Shown: positions 1 to 6,119 of the stretch, one piece after another
How the letters are laid out: each line of letters opens with the position of its first letter
Position numbering within the stretch: the first letter of the stretch is position 1
Source: Megasphaera sp. UBA5897
Lineage (GTDB): Bacteria > Bacillota > Negativicutes > Veillonellales > Megasphaeraceae
Length of the DNA: 8,070 nucleotides
Direction of reading: 5' to 3'
Assembly (NCBI GenBank): GCA_002431345.1
Contig: DJEN01000061.1
Coordinates: 1-8,070, forward strand
Notes under the pieces: model-generated
Told to the model about the DNA's origin: nothing
What the model saw: the letters and a program-made list of their open reading frames with translations, nothing else
The model's database searches: none
Program-made: the position numbers and the translations under genes

Positions 1-1364
1 CCCCATAATAAAAGGTTGCTTTCCAGCATCTTTTCATTCAAATCCGGTGATACACAGCAATAGCTGCAGTCGGAAATACCGTTAAAATAATGGCGGAACT
101 GGACATCCGCCGCAGTTTGTACAGCCTGCATCAAGCCGTCAAACCGTGTGTCATTCAATGAACGGCTGTCTGCGGCAGGATAATACGGCGGAGCAAAGGC
201 AATGACTACGACAGGTTCTGTCATGCCAATAAAATGAAGGATTTTTTCAATCAAATGGATGGTTTCCTGCGCATATGTACTGTCCCCTTTTTGCAGGGCA
301 ATAAAACTGTTGTTTTTGACATTTTCATAAAATACATCAAATCCCGGATAGGACATGGCTTGTTTTAGCAATTCTGCACCGCTGATAACCGGCATTACCA
401 ATGGGCTGTGCATTTTTTTCAAAGTTTCATCCACAGCGTGGCGCGCCGCTTTCATCAACAGATACATGACATCATCCGGCGTCTTATCGTACATCATAAA
501 GTTGGCGCAAGCTGCTGCCCGCTGCGGAAGCGACACATCATAATGCTCTTTGCGGTCCCGCAGATAAATCCATGCCGGCGGCGGCGTCATTTCACTGCCG
601 CAGGTATCAATCATTGACATATCGCCTTCCGTATCTGCAATTAAATGCGCTATAACTCCCAAGGGATTGATGCCTTGTCCATAATTGCCAATATGAACCG
701 ATTTTCCCTGCACGACGACGACCGGAAGCAGTTTGCCTACAGAGCCGGTATACGAAATAAGCTTTCCTTTTTCTTTATCATTAGGTTCGCTGTCTACCAA
801 AACCCGATACGACAAACCATAGGCCTTTTTTAAATCCTGCAAGATGGATACAGCCATACGCATGCCGGCAGAATACGATTCTTCATCAGGAAGGGATATA
901 TACAGGAGGCTCGCTTTTCCCGGATGGGCTGCGTATTCTTCAAATACAGCCAGCTGTGCAGCGGCTCCACCTTTCATGTCGCAGGCACCTCGTCCAACCA
1001 GCCAGTCACCGCTTTGCAAATCAGCCAGCACGTCTTCACGTTTTTCCGATTGCAGTAAATCCTGCAGCAGTTCATCCGGCGCAAAGGCATGACTCTGCAT
1101 GCTTCCATACGTCTCTGTGTCAACGACATCATGATGATTCATGAAAATGACCGTATCCTTGCTGCTGCCCAAAATCAATCCGTATACAACCGAGCGGTCA
1201 TGCGCATCATTGGGTATGTGGATCATTCCCCCTGTTACGCCCGGCATATGAGACAGCAGCTTTTGCAAATACTTTTCCATGGCAATTTCTTTTTCTGTAT
1301 TGGTTTCACTGTCAACAGCAATCATTTGACGCAGTAATTCCAATACTCTTTCATTTCGTTTCAT
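1..1364 (-). CDS. RocB-like M20-family zinc metallopeptidase, C-terminus outside window
   Basis: An uninterrupted minus-strand frame starts at an ATG at 1364-1362, preceded by a GAGGTG ribosome binding site, and is still open at base 1, giving about 454 residues. M20 peptidases are cytoplasmic dinuclear zinc amidohydrolases that trim peptides or acylated amino acids. The expected landmarks are present in order: an HxD zinc motif in NHHDVVD (residues 76-82), a bridging Asp in GRGACDMKGG (124-133), and the catalytic and ligand acids in PDEES (159-163). Further on, FNGISDCSY resembles the GISD segment of RocB, the M20 protein of Bacillus arginine-catabolism loci, which is about 550 residues long. 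The missing part should therefore be roughly 100 residues. No arginine-pathway gene is visible here, so the substrate is unknown. It lies 23 bp downstream of the GtrA gene and is probably co-transcribed with it. Family assignment is firm; RocB-type function is inferred. Confidence 0.88.
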   Translation of the reverse strand, partial: MKRNERVLELLRQMIAVDSETNTEKEIAMEKYLQKLLSHMPGVTGGMIHIPNDAHDRSVVYGLILGSSKDTVIFMNHHDVVDTETYGSMQSHAFAPDELLQDLLQSEKREDVLADLQSGDWLVGRGACDMKGGAAAQLAVFEEYAAHPGKASLLYISLPDEESYSAGMRMAVSILQDLKKAYGLSYRVLVDSEPNDKEKGKLISYTGSVGKLLPVVVVQGKSVHIGNYGQGINPLGVIAHLIADTEGDMSMIDTCGSEMTPPPAWIYLRDRKEHYDVSLPQRAAACANFMMYDKTPDDVMYLLMKAARHAVDETLKKMHSPLVMPVISGAELLKQAMSYPGFDVFYENVKNNSFIALQKGDSTYAQETIHLIEKILHFIGMTEPVVVIAFAPPYYPAADSRSLNDTRFDGLMQAVQTAADVQFRHYFNGISDCSYCCVSPDLNEKMLESNLLLW

Positions 1365-1387
1365 ACCCCTGCACCTCATTTCGCATC

Positions 1388-1837
1388 TCACTTAAAAATC
1401 CATTTTTTGCGAGATAAATAATTCCACACCGTGACAATCGCACTGGCCATGATTTTAGAAATCATCGGATTCAGCCCTAGCAGCATGGGAGACGTAAAAA
1501 CCCACATCAGCAGCAAATTCCAGCCGAGTCCGATGGCACTGACTAAAAACACCAAGGATACTTCCGTTCCCTTATGATAGCGGCTGCCGCTGTCAAAAAC
1601 GAAGCGATTGCATAAAAAATAATGATACAGCGTAGACGTGCCAAAAGCCAGCGTCGTCGCCGCCAAAACATTCTGCGTCTGCAGCGAAAACATACCTGCA
1701 TGCATCAAAACACTAAAAAACACAAAAAACAGTCCCCATTCCAGCAGTGCCGCAGAACCGCCGACTAATAAATACATAAATATCTTCATATATTCATTGT
1801 CCGTGTAATCAAATCCAAATATTTTTTTCTGCTTCAT
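1388..1837 (-). CDS. GtrA-family small integral membrane protein
   Basis: This encodes 149 residues, typical of the GtrA family. Four hydrophobic segments are visible at about residues 17-42, 52-76, 92-115 and 122-141. Two family-like motifs follow membrane segments: NRFVF at 77-81 and WNYLSRKKWIF at 138-148. Characterised GtrA proteins take part in moving or flipping polyprenyl-phosphate-linked sugars for cell-surface glycosylation; many family members have no assigned substrate. The ATG at 1837 has a GGAG ribosome binding site six bases upstream. No glycosyltransferase neighbour is present, which is unusual because gtrA often sits beside one. Instead the next gene downstream, 23 bp away, is an M20 peptidase, and the two are probably one transcript. 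The family call is good; the physiological role is open. Confidence 0.85.
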   Translation of the reverse strand: MKQKKIFGFDYTDNEYMKIFMYLLVGGSAALLEWGLFFVFFSVLMHAGMFSLQTQNVLAATTLAFGTSTLYHYFLCNRFVFDSGSRYHKGTEVSLVFLVSAIGLGWNLLLMWVFTSPMLLGLNPMISKIMASAIVTVWNYLSRKKWIFK

Positions 1838-1890
1838 GACCTACTCCAGTTAGTATTTTCTTATATTGACATATTCATAATATATTTTAA

Positions 1891-1919
1891 ATTATACGTC
1901 ATTCAGTACATAAAATCCA
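1891..1919 (-). promoter_or_regulatory. Possible promoter of gtrA-M20 pair
   Basis: On the minus strand a perfect TATAAT (1896-1891) stands 17 bp from a weak -35, TGGATT (1919-1914). It would start transcription near 1884 and leave a leader of about 47 nt before the GtrA ATG. A second candidate further upstream pairs TTGCAA (1981-1976) with TATATA around 1952-1959. Neither can be preferred with confidence. Confidence 0.35.
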
Positions 1920-1968
1920 CACGTTTCCTTTCTTTTAGAAAACGGTAATTTTATATATATTATGAATT

Positions 1969-1983
1969 TTTCGCATTGCAAAT
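1969..1983 (-). promoter_or_regulatory. MarR-like operator candidate in divergent region
   Basis: Read on the minus strand this is ATTTGCAATGCGAAA. It matches ATTTGTAATGCGAAA at 3483-3497, beside the marR -10 box, at 14 of 15 positions. Its core is an imperfect palindrome, TTTGCA-A-TGCGAA, with one mismatched pair. It lies between gtrA and the acyl-CoA dehydrogenase gene and could serve either. Binding by the local MarR protein is inferred only from the shared sequence and the location. Confidence 0.45.
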
Positions 1984-2012
1984 CATTTTATTATGCTATT
2001 TTTAGTATTTTA

Positions 2013-2041
2013 TTGCTTTTATTAGTCGCCTGTGATATTAT
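2013..2041 (+). promoter_or_regulatory. Probable promoter of acyl-CoA dehydrogenase
   Basis: TTGCTT (2013-2018) is separated by 17 bp from TATTAT (2036-2041), which carries an extended -10 TGA just before it (2033-2035). The predicted start is near 2048, giving a leader of about 92 nt that contains the inverted repeat at 2060-2097. The fit to a sigma-A consensus is good but untested. Confidence 0.5.
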
Positions 2042-2059
2042 GCAAGTGTAATATTTCTT

Positions 2060-2097
2060 ATTACAAATTATTCTTTTGAAAAATATTAATTTGTAAT
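2060..2097. repeat. Perfect 11-bp inverted repeat in acyl-CoA dehydrogenase leader
   Basis: ATTACAAATTA (2060-2070) and TAATTTGTAAT (2087-2097) are exact reverse complements separated by 16 bp. The same TAATTTGTAAT occurs at 3481-3491, over the marR -10 box. It could be a two-site operator or, because it falls just after the predicted start, a leader stem-loop. The shared 11-mer favours the protein-binding explanation. Confidence 0.55.
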
Positions 2098-2139
2098 TTT
2101 TGTTTTGCTATTTTTAAATTTAAAAGGAGTGACTGTACC

Positions 2140-3282
2140 ATGAATTTCGAATTAACAGAACAGCAGCAGCATATTGTCAATCAAGCTCGTGAATTTACAG
2201 CTAAACGCCTGGCTCCCGGCGTCGTTGAACGTGATGAAACATCGACGTTTCCCATAGATGCATTCAAAGAGTTCGGCAGCATGGGAATGTACGGTCTTTG
2301 CTATCCCAAAGAATTTGGCGGTACTGGTTTAGGATATGTCCCATATATTTTAGCCGTCGAAGAAGTATCCAAAGTAGATGCTTCCTTTGGCATTGCTTTT
2401 TCTGTCAATACATCTTTATATGGCGGCAGTATTATGTACTCCAACGCAGATGCAGAACAAAAGAAACGGTTCTTATCTCCTATTGCCAGCGGCCAGGCTA
2501 TCGGTTCTTTTGGCCTGACAGAACACAGTGCCGGTTCAGATGCAGCCGGTCAAAAAACGATTGCTGAAAAAGACGGTGACAGCTATATTCTCAATGGCAC
2601 CAAGATTTTCAACACCAATGGACCGCTGGCAGATTATACCGTCGTCTACGCGTTAACCGATCCTTCCATCGGAACAAAAAGCATGTGTGCTTTTGTCGTA
2701 GAAAAAGGAATGGAAGGGTTCCATGTCGGAAAAATAGAAAACAAAATGGGCATTCGTTCTGCTCAAGTTTCTGAAATGGTCTTGTCGAATGTTCGCGTTT
2801 CTGCTGACCGCATGATTGCCAAACCGGGTGAAGGATTTAAACTGGCTATGAAAACATTGGACGGCGGCAGAATCGGCGTCGGCGCGCAGGCTCTCGGCAT
2901 TGCCGAAGGCGCCTTCAAAATAGCTGTGGATTATATGAAAGAACGTGAACAATTTGGCAAACCTATTTTTAAGCAACAATACTTAGCCTTCAAAATGGCC
3001 GAATTATATGCCGATATTGAAAAAGCCAAATTGGTTCTTTATAAAGCAGCCTGCTTAAAAGAAGCTGGCAAACCGTTCACTACAGCAGCTGCTGTTGCCA
3101 AATTAGCCTGCACCGATGCAGCCATGAAAGTGACTACAGAATGCGTGCAGATGCTCGGCGGCAATGGCTACATGAAAGAATACCATGTAGAACGCATGAT
3201 GCGTGATGCCAAAATCACCCAAATTTATGAAGGAACCAATGAAATTCAAAAACTGGTTATCTCCGGCGGTCTTTTCCGTTAA
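2140..3282 (+). CDS. Short-chain acyl-CoA dehydrogenase, butyryl-CoA dehydrogenase-like
   Basis: This is a full-length acyl-CoA dehydrogenase of 380 residues, the usual size for the short-chain family (Megasphaera butyryl-CoA dehydrogenase is close in length). These flavoproteins interconvert acyl-CoA and 2-enoyl-CoA using FAD, exchanging electrons with electron-transferring flavoprotein. The flavin and substrate-contact segment GSFGLTEHSAGSDA lies at 122-135. The C-terminal signature MRDAKITQIYEGTNEIQ ends near 370, with E364 of YEGTNE at the catalytic-base position of short-chain members. The segment GGRIGVGAQALGIAEGA is also typical. The ATG at 2140 has an AGGAGTGA ribosome binding site at 2125-2132. 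No etfAB, thiolase, crotonase or hydroxyacyl-CoA dehydrogenase is adjacent, so it is probably monocistronic and not part of a classic bcs operon. The exact substrate (butyryl-CoA, propionyl/acryloyl-CoA or a branched acyl-CoA) cannot be read from the sequence. Confidence 0.93.
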   Translation: MNFELTEQQQHIVNQAREFTAKRLAPGVVERDETSTFPIDAFKEFGSMGMYGLCYPKEFGGTGLGYVPYILAVEEVSKVDASFGIAFSVNTSLYGGSIMYSNADAEQKKRFLSPIASGQAIGSFGLTEHSAGSDAAGQKTIAEKDGDSYILNGTKIFNTNGPLADYTVVYALTDPSIGTKSMCAFVVEKGMEGFHVGKIENKMGIRSAQVSEMVLSNVRVSADRMIAKPGEGFKLAMKTLDGGRIGVGAQALGIAEGAFKIAVDYMKEREQFGKPIFKQQYLAFKMAELYADIEKAKLVLYKAACLKEAGKPFTTAAAVAKLACTDAAMKVTTECVQMLGGNGYMKEYHVERMMRDAKITQIYEGTNEIQKLVISGGLFR

Positions 3283-3326
3283 GATACATGTTTCACTACT
3301 GGCAGCATACTGTGTCTATCTCTCAG

Positions 3327-3360
3327 CCTGTCTCCTTGTAAAAAAGGAGGCAGGTATTTA
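3327..3360 (+). terminator. Probable terminator of acyl-CoA dehydrogenase
   Basis: CCTGTCTCCTT (3327-3337) pairs with AAGGAGGCAGG (3344-3354) through an 11-bp stem with one T-G wobble and a six-base loop. The following tract, TATTTATAT, is only moderately T-rich, so termination may be incomplete. It begins 45 bases after the stop codon and separates this gene from marR. Confidence 0.65.
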
Positions 3361-3478
3361 TATACTATTCATTTCAGGACTCAGCAGCAGCATAGGAAAA
3401 GAAAGTCTGATATTTTTTTCACAAATTATCCGACTTCGTATAGCGAGATGCTTCATAATATGATAAACTATAAGTACA

Positions 3479-3497
3479 TATAATTTGTAATGCGAAA
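3479..3497 (+). promoter_or_regulatory. marR -10 box overlapped by operator-like motif
   Basis: A perfect TATAAT (3479-3484) lies 39 bp before the GTG start of marR; no good -35 is seen at normal spacing. ATTTGTAATGCGAAA (3483-3497) overlaps the -10 box and the expected start near 3491. Its near-copy lies at 1969-1983. MarR proteins commonly repress their own promoter by binding a dyad there, so this is a plausible autoregulatory site. A partial half-site, ACAAATTAT, occurs on the opposite strand sense at 3421-3429. Confidence 0.5.
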
Positions 3498-3523
3498 TAT
3501 TATAATGGAAAGGAAGCATCATC

Positions 3524-3955
3524 GTGGAGTACACAAAATGTATCAACTTTTTATTAACGATTGCCCAGCACGAAGTCTTTCTCATATTTTCAGAAAACCT
3601 CTCGCAATTCGGCATTACACCAGGGCAATACGGCGTATTAGCCTGTCTTTGGAAGGATGAAACGCTGACACCAAAAGAAATCGCCAATATCCTTCGTGTA
3701 GAAAACTCTACCATTTCCGGTGTGTTGGATCGCATGCAAAAACGCGGCCTTATCGACCGTATTTTAAATCCCAACAATCGCCGCAGCATCAGCGTTAGAG
3801 CAACCAAAGAAGGTCTGGCCCTGAAAGAACCGGTGCAAAAGAAAATTGAAGAACTAAACGACTTGGTTCTGCGTAATTTTTCTCAGCAAGAACGTGAAGA
3901 AATTCTCTCTTTATTAGGGCGTATTGGCCATTTACACTTAGAAGAACACGAATAA
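3524..3955 (+). CDS. MarR-family winged-helix transcriptional regulator
   Basis: The protein has 143 residues, the standard MarR size. It has an N-terminal dimerisation helix, a winged helix-turn-helix around residues 45-100 and a C-terminal dimerisation helix rich in Glu and Leu. Within the DNA-binding domain LTPKEIANILRVENSTISG is the helix-turn-helix, and RILNPNNRRSISVRAT forms the wing with the conserved Arg-Arg pair. The start is a GTG at 3524 with AAGGAAG at 3509-3515, eight bases upstream; no ATG fits as well. It is monocistronic, with its own promoter and a strong terminator. MarR proteins bind dyads as dimers and release them on binding small, often aromatic or acyl-CoA ligands. The neighbouring acyl-CoA dehydrogenase and permease, together with the shared motif, suggest a local acyl or carboxylate sensor, but no ligand is identifiable. 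Confidence 0.92.
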   Translation: MEYTKCINFLLTIAQHEVFLIFSENLSQFGITPGQYGVLACLWKDETLTPKEIANILRVENSTISGVLDRMQKRGLIDRILNPNNRRSISVRATKEGLALKEPVQKKIEELNDLVLRNFSQQEREEILSLLGRIGHLHLEEHE

Positions 3956-4002
3956 CGGAACATCTTTTATCTCACGTTACATCAATTTAGTCATACTATC
4001 AT

Positions 4003-4049
4003 AAAGAAATACTGCTGTCTTCTCAAGGATACGCAGTATTTCTTTTTTT
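4003..4049 (+). terminator. Strong Rho-independent terminator of marR
   Basis: AAAGAAATACTGC (4003-4015) and GCAGTATTTCTTT (4033-4045) are perfect 13-bp complements with a 17-base loop, followed by an uninterrupted T run to 4049. It starts 48 bases after the marR stop codon. Confidence 0.9.
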
Positions 4050-4096
4050 ATATAATTGCGGCATTACGATTTTTTCTTCAAACAAAAAGCCCCCAA

Positions 4097-4129
4097 TTTT
4101 TCATGATATGCTGTGCTTATTTTTCATGA
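4097..4129 (+). repeat. Tandem direct repeat upstream of the small-RNA promoter
   Basis: TTTTTCATGA occurs at 4097-4106 and again, identically, at 4120-4129. The start-to-start distance is 23 bp, about two helical turns, so both copies face the same side of the DNA. The second copy ends 20 bp before the -35 box at 4150, putting the repeats near -83 and -60. This is a common arrangement for an activator site, but the protein is unknown. Confidence 0.45.
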
Positions 4130-4149
4130 AATCTATTATTTTTTATCCC

Positions 4150-4178
4150 TTGACCCATTTTTTAAATCATGGTATTAT
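4150..4178 (+). promoter_or_regulatory. Strong sigma-A-like promoter facing no annotated gene
   Basis: TTGACC (4150-4155) and TATTAT (4173-4178) each match consensus at five of six positions. The spacer is exactly 17 bp, and a TGG extended -10 element (4170-4172) adjoins the -10 box. It points rightwards into 4185-4368, where no plausible plus-strand protein gene exists and the next gene lies on the opposite strand. Predicted start is near 4185. Confidence 0.6.
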
Positions 4179-4184
4179 TTGGTT

Positions 4185-4368
4185 GAAATAATTTCTATTG
4201 CGAATTATTTCTAAGTAGTGTCACACTACAAACTTTCAATCTAAATCGTGTACACGTCTTTTCTTCTCGATAATAATGACTCTGTATGCCGGGCTCCCAT
4301 CCCAGCATACGGCAAAACTGTACACACCTACAAAAAACCACCCTTCCTGACCAGAAGAGTGGTTTTTT
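4185..4368 (+). ncRNA. Candidate structured small RNA, about 185 nt, no recognised family
   Basis: The interval lies between a strong promoter and a Rho-independent terminator and is full of potential helices. GAAATAATT (4185-4193) pairs with AATTATTTC (4203-4211). GTAGTGT-C-ACACTAC (4215-4229) is a perfect odd palindrome. GTGTACA (4248-4254) can pair with TGTACAC (4319-4325), enclosing a hairpin in which GTATGC (4284-4289) pairs with GCATAC (4305-4310) and GGG with CCC inside it. The terminator hairpin closes the 3' end. No long closing stem as in 6S RNA and no SRP, tmRNA or RNase P core is apparent, so I assign no family. Because its last part covers the permease 3' untranslated region, it could be antisense to that transcript. 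Alternatively the dyads could be protein-binding sites or part of the permease 3' UTR. Confidence 0.5.
4332..4368. terminator. Bidirectional terminator between candidate small RNA and permease
   Basis: Six A residues and CCAC (4332-4341) pair with GTGG and six T residues (4359-4368); inside, CTTC (4343-4346) pairs with GAAG (4354-4357) across one C-A mismatch, with a seven-base loop. The symmetric A and T tracts give a U run on either strand. It starts 26 bases beyond the permease stop codon on the minus strand and would also end the plus-strand RNA. Confidence 0.85.
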
Positions 4369-4393
4369 CCGTATAGTCAAAACGATATACATA

Positions 4394-5791
4394 TTAGCAT
4401 ATTCCTGTCAGCATGTAGAAGAAGACGGCAAAGAATGCTACAACAACTTTTAATAACGTAATGGCAAACATATCTTTATACGCTTCTTTGTGAGTCAAAC
4501 CGCAAATAGCTAAGGTCGTAATAACAGCCCCGTTGTGCGGCAAGCTGTCCATACCGCCGGAAGCCATTGCAGCGATACGATGAACGACTTCAGGAGGAAT
4601 CCCTACAGCAGCTGTTTCTGCCAAGAAGTGATTGCCAAAAATATCCAGTGCAATACTCAAGCCACCGGAAGCAGAACCTGTAATACCGGCTAAAATATTA
4701 ACCATTAATGCTACGTTGAACAACGGCATGCCGTCGCCAATTCCCAGCAGGGCATCGGCAACTTCCAAGAAGCCCGGCAAAGAAGAAATAACATTGCCGT
4801 AGCCAACTTCTGATGCTGTATTCATAATAGCCAGCAAAGAACCTAAAGCACCAGCGTTTAAAGCAGCTTTGACACTTGTATTTTTAGATAAGAATTTCTT
4901 ACCTGTAATGCAGGCAATAATAATAGCAGCAAGCAAGCCAAGAACAAGAGCCCAAATAGCAACAACGTTGTGTACATCTTTAGCTACCAACGGCAGATTC
5001 ATTGCTTTGAAAGGAGCGAGCAAGGCATTGTCCCATGTGAAAACCATGGAGAAATAGAAATTCATGGCTAAAACGACAATCAGCGGCACGATGGACAACT
5101 GCCATGGCGGCAATTTGGCGTCCGGATCAATAACAGTTTCGTTAATCGTATGATTGCCGTATCCTTCTCCGTGTTTTTTAAAGGTTTTACGACGCCATTC
5201 CAAATACAAAAGGCAAAGGACAATTAATAAAGTACCGCAAATAAGGCCTAAAATAGGAGCCGCAAACGTTGTCGTTCCCAAATAAATCGTAGGAATAATA
5301 TTTTGAATCTGCGGAGAACCTGGATAGCAGTCCATGGTAGCCGTAAATACGCCGGCAACAAAGCAGGCAGGAATCAAATGTTTTGGAATATCTGCTTCAC
5401 GGAACAAAGCTGCCGCGAACGGATATACAGCAAATGCGCAGACAAACATGGAAATACCGCCATAGCAAAGAATCATGCAGGCAAATACGACAGCAAATAC
5501 GGCTCTGTCTTTACCAATCAATTGAATGGTTTTCATAGCAATACTGCGAGCCATGCCCGTTTCTTCCATAACTTTACCAAATACAGCTCCTAAAAGGAAT
5601 ACAGGGAAGAAGGATTTGATATATGTTACGGCTTTAGCCATAAATAATTCTGTATACCCCGGTAAAATCGGCAGTCCAGAAAAACTAGCGGCAAACAATG
5701 CGAATATTGGTGCAAATAAAATAACAGAAAATCCTTTATACGCAAATGTTACCAGTAAAAATAAACTTAAAACAATTGCAACAATTTCCAT
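4394..5791 (-). CDS. GntP-family carboxylate:H+ symporter
   Basis: The protein has 465 residues and is almost wholly hydrophobic, with about 11-12 predicted membrane segments, matching the GntP family of proton symporters in the cytoplasmic membrane. Family-type features include YGGISMFVCAFAVYPFA near residue 110, a DCYPGSPQIQN loop near 155, and the C-terminal stretch SGGMDSLPHNGAVITTLAICG from 411 onward followed by a THKEAY segment. That last block resembles members annotated as hydroxybutyrate permeases more than classical gluconate transporters, but the substrate is inferred and may be another short hydroxy- or keto-acid. The ATG at 5791 has an AAGGAGAG ribosome binding site. It is monocistronic, with a promoter overlapped by a perfect dyad and a strong terminator. 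It may feed the acid used by the nearby acyl-CoA dehydrogenase. Confidence 0.9.
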   Translation of the reverse strand: MEIVAIVLSLFLLVTFAYKGFSVILFAPIFALFAASFSGLPILPGYTELFMAKAVTYIKSFFPVFLLGAVFGKVMEETGMARSIAMKTIQLIGKDRAVFAVVFACMILCYGGISMFVCAFAVYPFAAALFREADIPKHLIPACFVAGVFTATMDCYPGSPQIQNIIPTIYLGTTTFAAPILGLICGTLLIVLCLLYLEWRRKTFKKHGEGYGNHTINETVIDPDAKLPPWQLSIVPLIVVLAMNFYFSMVFTWDNALLAPFKAMNLPLVAKDVHNVVAIWALVLGLLAAIIIACITGKKFLSKNTSVKAALNAGALGSLLAIMNTASEVGYGNVISSLPGFLEVADALLGIGDGMPLFNVALMVNILAGITGSASGGLSIALDIFGNHFLAETAAVGIPPEVVHRIAAMASGGMDSLPHNGAVITTLAICGLTHKEAYKDMFAITLLKVVVAFFAVFFYMLTGIC

Positions 5792-5944
5792 ACAAACACT
5801 CTCCTTTTTTTATGTTTTTTTCATAACGCGTATTCCATGCATTCATCATACAAGAAGGAGATTGTGAATAAAAGACCATAGTCTTGCCCTTTGTTGCTGT
5901 TTTTCCTAGTTATGTCATTCTTGGAATTCCATATTCTTTTTATA

Positions 5945-5975
5945 AAAAATACAAGAGGTTGTATTTTTCTGTCAA
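5945..5975 (-). promoter_or_regulatory. Permease promoter overlapped by a perfect 10-bp dyad
   Basis: On the minus strand a consensus TTGACA (5975-5970) precedes, by 18 bp, a TATTTT -10 box (5951-5946). AAAAATACAA (5945-5954) and TTGTATTTTT (5959-5968) are exact reverse complements around GAGG. The dyad therefore fills the spacer and -10 box, a classic repressor position. A second palindrome, TGGAATTCCA (5922-5931), falls just after the predicted start near 5939. The leader is about 148 nt and includes a small AAGAC/GTCTT hairpin at 5872-5885. Confidence 0.6.
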
Positions 5976-6053
5976 TACTTGTTCTTTTTTTTACATGTAT
6001 TGAGTATATTATGCTATATTTATCTGTACAAAAAATAACTATATGCCCAAAAC

Positions 6054-6092
6054 AAAAGCCTTTATTCACACGAATGTGATAAAGGCTTTTTT
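6054..6092. terminator. Terminator of HD-ompH transcript, likely bidirectional
   Basis: AAAAGCCTTTAT (6054-6065) and CACA (6067-6070) pair with TGTG (6075-6078) and ATAAAGGCTTTT (6079-6090), leaving one bulged T and a CGAA tetraloop. It begins 27 bases past the ompH stop codon on the minus strand, where the stem is followed by TTTTGTTTT. The plus strand also ends in a T run. Confidence 0.88.
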
Positions 6093-6119
6093 GTCCCTTT
6101 ATGGAATTTTTCTGTCTTT

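Noticed and set aside
844..1337. Several plus-strand frames of 60-80 codons
   Set aside because: All are antisense to the M20 peptidase, whose zinc-ligand motifs show that the minus strand is coding.
2653..2979. 108-codon minus-strand frame inside the acyl-CoA dehydrogenase
   Set aside because: It lies wholly antisense to a well-conserved enzyme and has no recognisable motif; it is a shadow frame.
3283..3460. Remnant of a second fatty-acid gene after the acyl-CoA dehydrogenase
   Set aside because: The stretch holds a terminator and AT-rich spacer; no frame resembles an ETF subunit or other acyl-CoA enzyme.
3358..3807. 149-codon minus-strand frame over marR and its promoter
   Set aside because: It is antisense to a clear MarR gene, its promoter and part of the terminator spacer, with no family resemblance.
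4237..4256. CGTGTACACG (4247-4256) as a separate operator
   Set aside because: The 10-bp palindrome is real, but the same bases can pair with TGTACAC at 4319-4325 in the candidate RNA, and there is no promoter of another gene beside it.
4185..4368. 6S RNA, SRP RNA or tmRNA identity for the candidate small RNA
   Set aside because: The 5' and 3' ends do not form a long closing stem with a central bubble, the SRP apical loop is absent, and it is too short and lacks a tRNA-like acceptor for tmRNA.
4195..4392. 65-codon minus-strand frame directly after the permease stop
   Set aside because: It runs through the strong terminator hairpin at 4332-4368, has no ribosome binding site, and its composition is not protein-like.
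5821..6079. Frames on both strands between the permease and ompH
   Set aside because: They cover the permease promoter, its dyad and the terminator at 6054-6092, and have AT-driven composition with no ribosome binding site.
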